Source: Mucilaginibacter sp.
GTDB taxonomy: Bacteria; Bacteroidota; Bacteroidia; Sphingobacteriales; Sphingobacteriaceae
Assembly: GCF_028288225.1 (NCBI RefSeq)
Contig: NZ_JAQBOC010000060.1
Coordinates: 1 to 64,000, forward strand
Length of the DNA stretch: 64,000 nt
Reading direction: 5' to 3'
Shown here: positions 43,876 through 51,724 of the stretch, piece after piece
How positions within the stretch are numbered: position 1 is the stretch's first letter
Layout: every line of letters begins with the position of its first letter
The notes under the pieces: model-generated
What the model saw: only the letters and a program-made list of their open reading frames with translations
Databases searched by the model: none
What the model was told of the DNA's origin: nothing
Program-made: the position numbers and the translations under genes

Positions 43876-46866
43876 CTAATCCACCTTCACCTCAAATACC
43901 GAATTATGGCTTGTAACATAAAGCGTCTTATTTGCACCAAAAGTTAATGATGTTGGCCTTTCAGGTACTTTTATAATATTTATTTGTTTGCCGGCAGGAT
44001 TGTAAACGTAGATCTGCCCATCGGCTATGTATACATTACCCTGGTCATCTATTGCAGTGTCAAACTCTCCGCGTTCGGCAAAATATTTCAAATCGGATAC
44101 ATAGCCTTCAGGACTTACATTTAGGCTTACTGTTCTTTTATCATATTCGTCTGTGGTGTAAAGCGCTTTGCCTGGATAAGCCTGGGCCAGGGCGGTTGAA
44201 CGTGCGAGGTCATAAACCACGGGGATAATGGTCACCCCATCAGGCGCCACAAAACACTCTGTGGCCTTAGCCACCGATATAGTATTAAAATCATGGTAGT
44301 CCCTCCATCTATGCGCAGGATAAAGCGCTTTATAAACCGGGTTAACACTGCCCATCGGCTCCTTTTTCAGCAGTTGAATAGTCTCGTCCGGGTTGTTTGG
44401 GTCGATGGAATAAACTAAAGTTCCAAAGCCCGAATTTCCCCAGCCGCTGAATGAAGTGCCCGATGCATCGGGCGGGTTTTTAAATTCCTCGGGCTTGCCG
44501 TTTACAAGGAAACCCGGCTTTGGCACATATTTAAAAACAACCAGCAGGTTATCATTTTTATCGCAGGCTAATGATAATGGTTCCCACGGGTAATCAGCCA
44601 AAAGACTAATTGTACGGGTACTTGCCGACCATTTATAGATCCTTTTCATGCGCTGTTCGCTGAAATAAATATTGCCCTTACTATCTGTACAAATCCCATT
44701 CGCAAATTCAAAGCCGGTAGCCAGCCGCGTTATTTTACCGGCAGATGGCCCTGGATTATTATCGTCAATTAACAATCTCGCAAACTCCCATGGTCGTACC
44801 TCGGTATCGCTGTTAATGTCATACAATGGGTTTGTGGTAGTATACTTTATCTGGCTGTAATTGTGCACATTTAAAAACTCGATATTTTTGCCACCCCATT
44901 CGCGGATGGCGTAAGGTGCAGGTTTATTAACCCGGATAACCCGAAAGGTATACAAGTTGGCAAACACCATATTGCTGCAATTCTCCACTTCCAGCGGCTG
45001 GCATTCTGTGCTCTCCCGGCTTTCTTCCTCCAGTTGCAGGGCGTACACATTCCAGTTGGATACATTATTGAATCTTACTTCGTTTCGCACATGGTGCTCA
45101 ACCGACAGTGCATAAACATGGCTTGGGGTTGATGTATTTGAAAAATAAGCGCCATTGGTAGCGTAGGTGTTAGCAGTCCAGATATTCATAAAAGTACCGC
45201 CGCCATCATCAGTTACCCAAAGGCTCCAGTATTGCGTGTCCCATGAGGGGTCCGCACCGTTATAGCCTTTACTATAGATCCCCGTCCGCTCTTTTTTTGG
45301 CTCAGATTGTTTAACAGGCCGCTCTAAGCCGCCATGACCGCCAATAAATTTCACATCGTTTAAAATAGAATTTTCGCCCGACATCCACTTACAAGCGACT
45401 GCCCGCGGATTATCCGCATTTGTTGAAAGCCCAATACCGGTAACCATGTTCTGTCCGCCTTTTGCACTTTCCAGTAATGCTTTCGGTCCGCCAAAACCAC
45501 CAAAAGCAGGAGTATTGTCAGCAATTAAAAACTGGGTAGCAATTGGGTTTAAGCCAATAAGAACAGTATTTGGTTTTAGCTTAATAGTTTCGCTAACGCG
45601 ATACCAACCCTGTGGCACATATATGGTTGCATATTTATCAATAGCATCCTGAATTATTTGTGTATCATCAGTAGTGCCATCACCTTTAGCACCAAGGGTT
45701 TTCAAATTCACCCATGTATTTATAGCAGGCAGCTCGGGAATATCTTTTTTAACAGGCTCCGGGAAAACAGATAAAGGCTCAACATCATTGATGGTTTTAT
45801 AAACCGGGTCGGCATTAAGGCTGTCCATCTGCAAGCCATCAATAAATCTTTTTACTTTATACATGGTGCCAGTACCGGCAGTTTGTTTTCCGCTTCGGCG
45901 ATAGCTGGCAAATACCGGCACATTCCGGCAATCAATATTTTTCAGACTGATCTGATTAAACGCATTTTCCCCGTTACTGATAATAATTGCCGGGCCGCTC
46001 ACCTTATCAAACCGGCAATTCTCCATAAATAGTTTTTCGTGATAATTTGGGTTGATGCTGATTACGGTTGGCACATTTTTAACATTCATTCTAACTATGG
46101 TTAGTCCGCCTTCCTGTGTTTTTATCGCTGCTTCACGTTGTCCCTCAAAATAGGTATCAACCATCATAAACTGCCAGCCTGGTGAAGGCTTGGTAGTATA
46201 AATACCGTATTGTCCGCCAAAAAAACGTACGTTATTCATTGCATTACCCACGTCAAACATCCCGGCCTTTCCGTTGCCAATGTTTACATCAACATTTCCT
46301 ACAAAGCTATGCTGGGCAAAATGGGCGCGCATGGCAACAGCAACAGGGTTGCCGTCCTCTATTTTTAGGTTGATATTGTTTATGGCACTGTAAAAGGTTG
46401 ATGCTCCGGCATCATGAAGCGGCTCACCAGGTTTTGAAAGGCTGCTCACAAACCAAAACATGTATTTAGCTTTCCCTTTATCGGTTGAATCTGCCGTTTG
46501 GAAACCGGGAGCATTTTTTGCAAGAATAATTTGTGGGCGGTTTTTGCCATAGCCAATTAACCGCACCGCTGTTGGGATATATATAGTTTTAGAGACCAGG
46601 TATTTCCCTTCGGGGATAAAAAGAACACCGAAATTATACTTGGTTTTCACTTCGGCAATTGCCTGCTGCAAAGCTGCTGAGACATCTGTTTTTCCATCAG
46701 CCTTTATATTGAACTTTTCAGGCGTAAAATAAACCGCGTCCGCATCATCCAACCTGGCCTGGTAAACAGACTTACCCCCGTTGTCCTTATCATTGGTGAA
46801 AGCTCTGCCGAAACAAACAGTTTGCGTTAATAAAATAGCTATAGCTATTAAAATATTCTTCTTCAT
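43876..46866 (-). CDS. Secreted protein with two pectate-lyase-like beta-helices and a C-terminal propeller
   Basis: A 996-residue protein with a signal peptide (about 1-20). Two right-handed beta-helix domains of the Pectate_lyase_3/GH28-related type open with FNIKADGKTDVSAALQQAI (about 50) and LGAKGDGTTDDTQIIQDAI (about 394), each followed by GVLFIPEG or ATIYVPQG coils. From about 715 on, NGICTDSKGNIYFSEQRM, DDQGNVYIADGQIYV and GANKTLYVTSHNSV blades form an NHL/SMP-30-like propeller. The helices suggest a lyase or hydrolase of acidic or modified polysaccharide; no catalytic residues can be assigned with confidence. It has a divergent neighbour across a 283-bp gap with a CTAC element. Confidence 0.85.
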   Translation of the reverse strand: MKKNILIAIAILLTQTVCFGRAFTNDKDNGGKSVYQARLDDADAVYFTPEKFNIKADGKTDVSAALQQAIAEVKTKYNFGVLFIPEGKYLVSKTIYIPTAVRLIGYGKNRPQIILAKNAPGFQTADSTDKGKAKYMFWFVSSLSKPGEPLHDAGASTFYSAINNINLKIEDGNPVAVAMRAHFAQHSFVGNVDVNIGNGKAGMFDVGNAMNNVRFFGGQYGIYTTKPSPGWQFMMVDTYFEGQREAAIKTQEGGLTIVRMNVKNVPTVISINPNYHEKLFMENCRFDKVSGPAIIISNGENAFNQISLKNIDCRNVPVFASYRRSGKQTAGTGTMYKVKRFIDGLQMDSLNADPVYKTINDVEPLSVFPEPVKKDIPELPAINTWVNLKTLGAKGDGTTDDTQIIQDAIDKYATIYVPQGWYRVSETIKLKPNTVLIGLNPIATQFLIADNTPAFGGFGGPKALLESAKGGQNMVTGIGLSTNADNPRAVACKWMSGENSILNDVKFIGGHGGLERPVKQSEPKKERTGIYSKGYNGADPSWDTQYWSLWVTDDGGGTFMNIWTANTYATNGAYFSNTSTPSHVYALSVEHHVRNEVRFNNVSNWNVYALQLEEESRESTECQPLEVENCSNMVFANLYTFRVIRVNKPAPYAIREWGGKNIEFLNVHNYSQIKYTTTNPLYDINSDTEVRPWEFARLLIDDNNPGPSAGKITRLATGFEFANGICTDSKGNIYFSEQRMKRIYKWSASTRTISLLADYPWEPLSLACDKNDNLLVVFKYVPKPGFLVNGKPEEFKNPPDASGTSFSGWGNSGFGTLVYSIDPNNPDETIQLLKKEPMGSVNPVYKALYPAHRWRDYHDFNTISVAKATECFVAPDGVTIIPVVYDLARSTALAQAYPGKALYTTDEYDKRTVSLNVSPEGYVSDLKYFAERGEFDTAIDDQGNVYIADGQIYVYNPAGKQINIIKVPERPTSLTFGANKTLYVTSHNSVFEVKVD

Positions 46867-47032
46867 TTTTATTGGTGCAGATGAATGTTATTTAGGTCTG
46901 GTTTATTTTTTAAATGTACCATCTGTAACTGTATCATTGTTCACGTACAGGTAATTGTTACAGAAACATAAATTAAGTTTAAACCTCCCGCAAATCTAAT
47001 CCACAGCTATGTTCAATGCTATTATTTACACA

Positions 47033-47047
47033 CTACTTTACTACTAC
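47033..47047 (+). promoter_or_regulatory. CTAC-N7-CTAC element, copy 6 (NIF3-like gene)
   Basis: Reads CTACTTTACTACTAC on the plus strand, with both CTAC boxes intact and 12 of 15 bases shared with copies 2 and 3. It lies 102 bp upstream of the NIF3-like start at 47150 (sense) and 166 bp from the divergent beta-helix gene. Confidence 0.55.
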
Positions 47048-47149
47048 CAGGGTAAAACATCTGGTTCAAACCCCTGTAATTCCACTAAAAAAAGAATCAG
47101 GCTTAATAATTATTGAATAATGTTTTACATTTAAACTAAAATAAAGATC

Positions 47150-48076
47150 ATGAGTGATAAACCTACCCGACTAAATTACCCGGCAATTAACCGGAGAAAT
47201 TTTTTTGTTAATACTGTAAAAACTACCGGCGTTTTACTGCTTGCACCGCTTGTAAATAAGGCATCGGGTTTTCTTAATATGGATGAATCTTACACGGTGG
47301 GTCAAATTATGGATCTGTTTATTAAACAAGTGCCGGGCGGGGCTTTAACTACTACGGTTGATACTTTAAAATCCGGAAGCAGGGACACAAAGGTAACCGG
47401 GATAGTTACGGCCATGTTTGCAACCATTGAGGTGATCAGGAAGGCGGTTGACCTGGGCGCTAATTTTATTATCGCTCATGAACCTACTTTTTATAACCAC
47501 CTTGATGACACCGGCTGGCTGCAAAATGATGAGGTTTATAAATACAAAGCCGCGCTGCTTAAACAACATAACATTGCCGTATGGCGGAACCACGATTATA
47601 TTCACCGCATGGTTCCGGATGGTGTTACCCAAGGCGTGCTTGATCAATTGCAATGGCAAAAATATGCCGATAAAAAAATCCCTAATATCCTTACCATGCC
47701 TGCAACTTCATTAAAGAACCTGGTTGGTTATGTAAAAGAAAGGCTGGGCATTGAAAAGGTAAGATACATTGGCGATCCGGTGCAATCATGCACCCGGGTT
47801 TTATTTATGCCGGGGTCTGCGGGCGGACAACGACAGATCCAGGGTATAGCCCAGGTAAAGCCCGATGTATTGATCTGTGGTGAAATAGCGGAATGGGAAA
47901 CCGCCGAATATGTGCGCGATGCAAGGGCGAAAGGTGATAAAATTTCACTGGTGGTGCTTGGCCATATAGCCAGCGAAGATGCAGGCTCGGAATTTATGCT
48001 GAGCTGGCTTAAAAAGAATGTACCTTCTGTTAAAGCTACTCGTGTAAAACCGGGGAACTCTTTATCGTTTATGTAA
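47150..48076 (+). CDS. Exported NIF3-like (DUF34) putative metal-dependent protein with Tat signal
   Basis: A 308-residue protein. Residues about 12-40 form a twin-arginine signal (NRRNFFVNT followed by TGVLLLAPLV). The rest resembles the NIF3/DUF34 family: AVDLGANFIIAHEPTFYNH and WRNHDYIHRM supply the His and Glu residues that bind two metal ions, and LGHIASEDAGSEFMLSWL the C-terminal block. NIF3 proteins are usually cytoplasmic and linked to GTP cyclohydrolase-like chemistry. A Tat-exported form is odd and would carry its metal cofactor folded. It stands as a single gene with a CTAC element upstream. Confidence 0.8.
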   Translation: MSDKPTRLNYPAINRRNFFVNTVKTTGVLLLAPLVNKASGFLNMDESYTVGQIMDLFIKQVPGGALTTTVDTLKSGSRDTKVTGIVTAMFATIEVIRKAVDLGANFIIAHEPTFYNHLDDTGWLQNDEVYKYKAALLKQHNIAVWRNHDYIHRMVPDGVTQGVLDQLQWQKYADKKIPNILTMPATSLKNLVGYVKERLGIEKVRYIGDPVQSCTRVLFMPGSAGGQRQIQGIAQVKPDVLICGEIAEWETAEYVRDARAKGDKISLVVLGHIASEDAGSEFMLSWLKKNVPSVKATRVKPGNSLSFM

Positions 48077-48089
48077 AAACGTCCCGAAT

Positions 48090-48193
48090 AGCGTAGGCCT
48101 GCGACCTACGCTAATGGATTTCGCCCTTTCAGGACTTTGAATAGCGGCTCTCCCGACCTGAAGGGCCTAATATACCAGCACAAGTCGCAGGCC
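48090..48193. repeat. Intergenic inverted repeats behind the NIF3-like gene
   Basis: AGCGTAGG (48090-48097) pairs with CCTACGCT (48105-48112). In addition GGCCTGCGAC (48096-48105) recurs inverted at 48184-48193, and ccctttcagg near 48124 pairs with cctgaaggg near 48159. This is a nested hairpin element between convergent genes. Confidence 0.7.
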
Positions 48194-48207
48194 TGTGGGC
48201 AAATTAT

Positions 48208-48792
48208 TTAAAACACAACCTTTCCGGTAGCAGTTACCAGTGATGCAATTCTAACCGCATCAAAGATCCGCTCTTCAGTTGTACCCAATTTTATAAGAGA
48301 ATCTTCATGAGCATTTACACACATTTCGCAGCCATTAACTGCAGAAATGGCAAGGCTCATCAGCTCAAAAAATTCTTTCCCGGTTACGGGCTTCATCATT
48401 AGCTGCATCCGGATCCGGGCGGGGATCTGTGTATACTTTTCCTTTTGCGTAAAATGACGGAAACGGTAAAAGATATTGTTTGATGCCAGTAATGATGCGC
48501 AACCCACCGCTTCGCCAATTTCGGCAGCAGTAGCTTCCTGTTCTTCAGCATATTTGGCAAAAAATGTTGCCAGCAATGTATTATTGTTATTAATAGCGGT
48601 TGAAAGGCCAAGCAGGGCACATTCTTTTGCGCTCAAATGTTCAGATGTAAGCGTGCTTGTAAAATTCAGCTTCAAGTCGCGCAGGTAGCGCGATTCGCCG
48701 TTTTCGAGCAGGGTGAGGCTGTTAGTGCGATAAGTGGTATCGAAGCCCAGGCTTTGCAGCAACTCGGTTATTATCTCAGTGGATTCATTCAT
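48208..48792 (-). CDS. ahpD: AhpD-type alkylhydroperoxidase
   Basis: A 194-residue protein of the carboxymuconolactone decarboxylase/AhpD superfamily. The active site GCEMCVNAH gives Cys155, Cys158 and His162, the CxxC and proton-relay His of AhpD. AhpD reduces the partner peroxiredoxin AhpC, which is encoded just upstream on the same strand (68-bp gap). The gap contains a terminator-like hairpin, so AhpD is probably made in lower amounts than AhpC. Confidence 0.9.
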   Translation of the reverse strand: MNESTEIITELLQSLGFDTTYRTNSLTLLENGESRYLRDLKLNFTSTLTSEHLSAKECALLGLSTAINNNNTLLATFFAKYAEEQEATAAEIGEAVGCASLLASNNIFYRFRHFTQKEKYTQIPARIRMQLMMKPVTGKEFFELMSLAISAVNGCEMCVNAHEDSLIKLGTTEERIFDAVRIASLVTATGKVVF

Positions 48793-48812
48793 TTTTTTAG
48801 AATTTATTGTAT

Positions 48813-48842
48813 AAAAAATCCCCGCATTTATTAAATACGGGG
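48813..48842 (-). terminator. Terminator or attenuator between ahpC and ahpD
   Basis: The stem ccccg.attt/aaat.cgggg (48820-48842) is followed on the minus strand by T's (complement of 48813-48818). It lies 18 bp behind the ahpC stop and 21 bp before the ahpD start, so it should reduce transcription into ahpD. Confidence 0.8.
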
Positions 48843-48860
48843 ACCATATATTTTAATTAA

Positions 48861-49406
48861 TTAAACAGTAATAGTTTCTTCGCCTTTAACCCAGTTGCAA
48901 GGGCAAAGCTCGTCGGTCTGTAAACCATCAAGTACACGCAAAACTTCTTTAACGTTACGGCCTACACTTAAATCATTTACAGAAACCCAACGGATAATGC
49001 CAGTAGGATCGATAATAAAGGTAGCACGGTAAGCAATTTTTTCGTTTGGCTCTAATATACCAAGCTCTTCAGCTAATGATTTTGAAGTATCAGCAAGCAT
49101 CGGGAATTTAAGATCGCGCAGATCCGCATGATCTCTTCTCCAGGCAGCGTGTACAAATTCAGTATCAGTTGAAGCACCAATTAAACGGGTGTCGCGGTCG
49201 CGGAACTCACCGTAGCTTTTATTGAACTCGGCAATTTCGGTAGGGCATACAAAAGTAAAATCCTTTGGCCACCAGAACATTACTGTCCAAACGTTATCTT
49301 CATTTACAAGAAAATCTGAAGTGATCGTTTCAAACTCTTTTCCTTTTTCAATACTTACAACAGCTGTTTTAGAAAACTGAGGGAATTTTTGACCTATAGT
49401 TAGCAT
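48861..49406 (-). CDS. ahpC: AhpC-type peroxiredoxin
   Basis: A 181-residue 2-Cys peroxiredoxin. FTFVCPTE holds the peroxidatic Cys54, and the C-terminal ELCPCNW offers Cys168 and Cys170 as resolving residues. The LCPCNW end is typical of AhpC proteins that work with AhpD rather than AhpF. It reduces hydroperoxides in the cytoplasm. A TATATTTG -7 box (49434-49441, minus strand) precedes the start by 27 bp, and a long palindrome overlaps the promoter. Confidence 0.94.
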   Translation of the reverse strand: MLTIGQKFPQFSKTAVVSIEKGKEFETITSDFLVNEDNVWTVMFWWPKDFTFVCPTEIAEFNKSYGEFRDRDTRLIGASTDTEFVHAAWRRDHADLRDLKFPMLADTSKSLAEELGILEPNEKIAYRATFIIDPTGIIRWVSVNDLSVGRNVKEVLRVLDGLQTDELCPCNWVKGEETITV

Positions 49407-49433
49407 ATTAATAATGTTTTTAAATTTTCATTG

Positions 49434-49441
49434 CAAATATA
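49434..49441 (-). promoter_or_regulatory. -7 promoter box of ahpC (TATATTTG)
   Basis: On the minus strand the octamer TATATTTG matches the Bacteroidetes TAnnTTTG -7 consensus and lies 27 bp upstream of the ahpC ATG. No exact TTTG -33 box is evident; the palindrome at 49461-49483 takes that area. Confidence 0.6.
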
Positions 49442-49460
49442 CCACTTTTAAAGAGGTGGC

Positions 49461-49483
49461 ATTATATAAATTATTTATATAAT
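49461..49483. promoter_or_regulatory. 23-bp palindrome overlapping the ahpC promoter
   Basis: Two perfect 10-bp arms (attatataaa and tttatataat, 49461-49470 and 49474-49483) surround tta. It lies 20 bp upstream of the -7 box. The shape is like operators of Fur/PerR-type peroxide regulators, though the sequence alone does not name the regulator. Confidence 0.5.
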
Positions 49484-49884
49484 ATAAGTTATATCTATAA
49501 TCAATCGCTTTTATAATCATTTTTATCAATATAATAAAAAGACGGCTTTTATAGCTAAACAATTCACTTATTTAAAAAAAGAGCCGCTTAGAATTGTGAA
49601 AGGCACAATTAGTTTTAAATTTAAAACGTGTCCGCAGGGGCCATTTTGTAAAAATATTTTTTTCCTGGCTTCCATTAAAAAAATATAAATGCTGCAAGTG
49701 CTTGCGCAATAAATGGTTTTTAAAATAAATTGTAATTCTTACTTTATTAGTTTTTCTGTCTATAATTCGTTCGTGTTTAATTGAATATAAAACGGTAAAA
49801 ACCTACTTTTACCAATCACAACTGTTTTATCTTTTTGTCTGGCTGATTTAAATTAAGACCAGAACAAGCTTTATTATCAATTTT

Positions 49885-51549
49885 ATGCACAGACGCAATT
49901 TTGTAAAACTTTCTGCCACTACCATGGCTGCTCTATTATTTAGCCGGATCACTTACGCAAGTGGCGATACCGCTTTAATGAATAATCCTGATGAGGTTTG
50001 GGGACAAGCGGGCGCAGAATGGTTTCAGCTAAAGCCGTCAGGCAGCGGATTTACTTATAAGGATATTGAAGTGAACATAAAAACAAACGGTAATGCAAGC
50101 GGGGTATATATCCGATCGCCCTCAATGGCCTTAACGGGGGTCCGCCTAAAATGGAAGCATCAAACAAATGCATCGTCAAAAGTATTAGGCGATCATTGGG
50201 AACGTACTTATGGCGACATGGCATGGAAATCTCCTGACAGTAATATTAAAAATCCATGGTATGTATTATTAAATGATGATAAGCATACGGCCTGCTTTGG
50301 TGTTAAAACCGGAGCCAATACTATTTGCTGGTGGGCTGTTAATCCTGATAGCCTGGAATTGATCCTTGATACCCACTCAGGCGGATCAGGCGTCCAGTTA
50401 GGCGCACGTAAATTGCATGCTGCCGATATTGTAACTACAGAAAGCACCGCAACTGAAAACCCATTTGCTACGGCCCGCAGGTTTTGTAAGCTGATGTGCG
50501 ATAAGCCCCGCCTGCCCAAGCAGCCTGTTTATGGGATAAATGACTGGTATTATGCTTACGGAAATAATTCAGCGAAGCTGATAAGAGAAACTACTGCAAT
50601 GATGGCCGAACTGGTAACGGATATCAATAACCGTCCATTTTCAGTAGTTGATGCAGGATGGGCTGAATATTCACCCTTATTGCCTGGTGATGGCGGTTGG
50701 AACGAAACTTACTCAAAACCGAACGACAAGTTTAAGGATATGCATGCGCTGGGCGATGAAATTAAAAAGCTGGGAATGCGTCCGGGTTTATGGATCCGCC
50801 CTTTATGTGCCAGGCATGATGAAAAAGCCAGCCTGCTGCTTCCAAAGATCCCCGGCAGGAACGACCCTAAAAGTCCTTTACTCGATCCAACTATCCCCGA
50901 AAACATAGAACGCATTAAGTATTACTTTGATGTGTATAAAGAGTGGGGATTTGAGATGGTAAAGCATGATTATACTACTAATGACATAAGTGGCAGGTGG
51001 GGATTTGAGATGAAGGACAGCTTCACTGCGCCCGGTTGGAGCTTTTATGATAAGAGCAAAACAACAGCCGAAGTTATCAACCATCTTTACCGTTCAATCC
51101 GCGAAGCGGCAGGCGAAAACATTTATGTAATAGGCTGTAATACCATGAGCCACCTGTCTGCAGGTCAATTTGAACTTAACCGGATTGGGGACGATACCAG
51201 TGGTAAAGAATGGGCCCGCACGCGTAAAATGGGTGTAAATACCATGGGCTTTAGGTTACCGCAGCATAATGCTTTTTATGCGGTAGATGGCGACTGCGTT
51301 GGCTTAACCACCGATATTCCGTGGGAAAAGAACAAACAATGGATGCAACTACTTGCCGAAAGCAGCGCTCCTTTATTTATATCCGCACAGCCTGAAGCAT
51401 TAGGCGCTGAGCAAAAAAGCTTTATTAAAGAATGTTTGGCCAAAGCTGCCAAAACACAACCCATTGGCGAGCCACTGGATTGGCTGACAAATCCATTCCC
51501 GGCCAAATGGAAATTGAATGACAGGGAGGTTGATTTTAATTGGAGCTGA
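49885..51549 (+). CDS. Exported clan GH-D (GH36/GH27-like) glycosidase with Tat signal
   Basis: A 554-residue protein with a twin-arginine signal (HRRNFVKLSATTMAALLF). A beta-sandwich (about 35-190) precedes a TIM barrel (about 205-480): GINDWYYAYG, VVDAGWAEY, MRPGLWIRPL, and MVKHDYTTND with the likely nucleophile Asp362. NRIGDDTSG may hold the acid. A C-terminal beta domain follows. Alpha-galactosidase or related alpha-glycosidase activity is likely, but the nucleophile motif KHDYTTND differs from the KWDxxR of ordinary GH36 enzymes, so the substrate is open. It is monocistronic, with an inverted repeat behind it. Confidence 0.82.
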   Translation: MHRRNFVKLSATTMAALLFSRITYASGDTALMNNPDEVWGQAGAEWFQLKPSGSGFTYKDIEVNIKTNGNASGVYIRSPSMALTGVRLKWKHQTNASSKVLGDHWERTYGDMAWKSPDSNIKNPWYVLLNDDKHTACFGVKTGANTICWWAVNPDSLELILDTHSGGSGVQLGARKLHAADIVTTESTATENPFATARRFCKLMCDKPRLPKQPVYGINDWYYAYGNNSAKLIRETTAMMAELVTDINNRPFSVVDAGWAEYSPLLPGDGGWNETYSKPNDKFKDMHALGDEIKKLGMRPGLWIRPLCARHDEKASLLLPKIPGRNDPKSPLLDPTIPENIERIKYYFDVYKEWGFEMVKHDYTTNDISGRWGFEMKDSFTAPGWSFYDKSKTTAEVINHLYRSIREAAGENIYVIGCNTMSHLSAGQFELNRIGDDTSGKEWARTRKMGVNTMGFRLPQHNAFYAVDGDCVGLTTDIPWEKNKQWMQLLAESSAPLFISAQPEALGAEQKSFIKECLAKAAKTQPIGEPLDWLTNPFPAKWKLNDREVDFNWS

Positions 51550-51560
51550 GGAAAGAGACA

Positions 51561-51662
51561 AGAATCAAGAAGTCAGGAATCAAGATAAAAAGGAAGACTG
51601 TTTTGCCCTTTCTGATGCCGTACCTCTTTATCTTGCATCTTGATTCTTGACTTCTTGATTCT
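51561..51662. repeat. Long inverted repeat, caagaatcaag family, copy 4
   Basis: Arms 51561-51586 and 51637-51662 (26 nt) pair at 25 of 26 positions around a 50-nt loop. It starts 12 bp behind the GH36-like stop codon, the same place relative to a gene as copies 1 and 2. Confidence 0.88.
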
Positions 51663-51724
51663 ATTTTTCCGCACAACTGTAACCTTATACCATATTCAGC
51701 ATCTCACAGGGATATAAAACCATT

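Larger units (their letters stand above)
49407..49884. other. 478-bp AT-rich divergent region between ahpC and the GH36-like gene
   Basis: No gene is supported. The ahpC side holds the -7 box and a palindrome at 49461-49483. The middle contains gaattgtgaaaggcacaatt (49591-49610), a hairpin with short arms, and attgtg repeats. The GH36-like side is plain AT-rich DNA without a clear box. No CTAC element is present. Confidence 0.6.

Noticed and set aside
47072..47088. A further CTAC-like element at ccctgtaattccactaa
   Set aside because: It shares only about 9 of 15 bases and lacks the first CTAC box.
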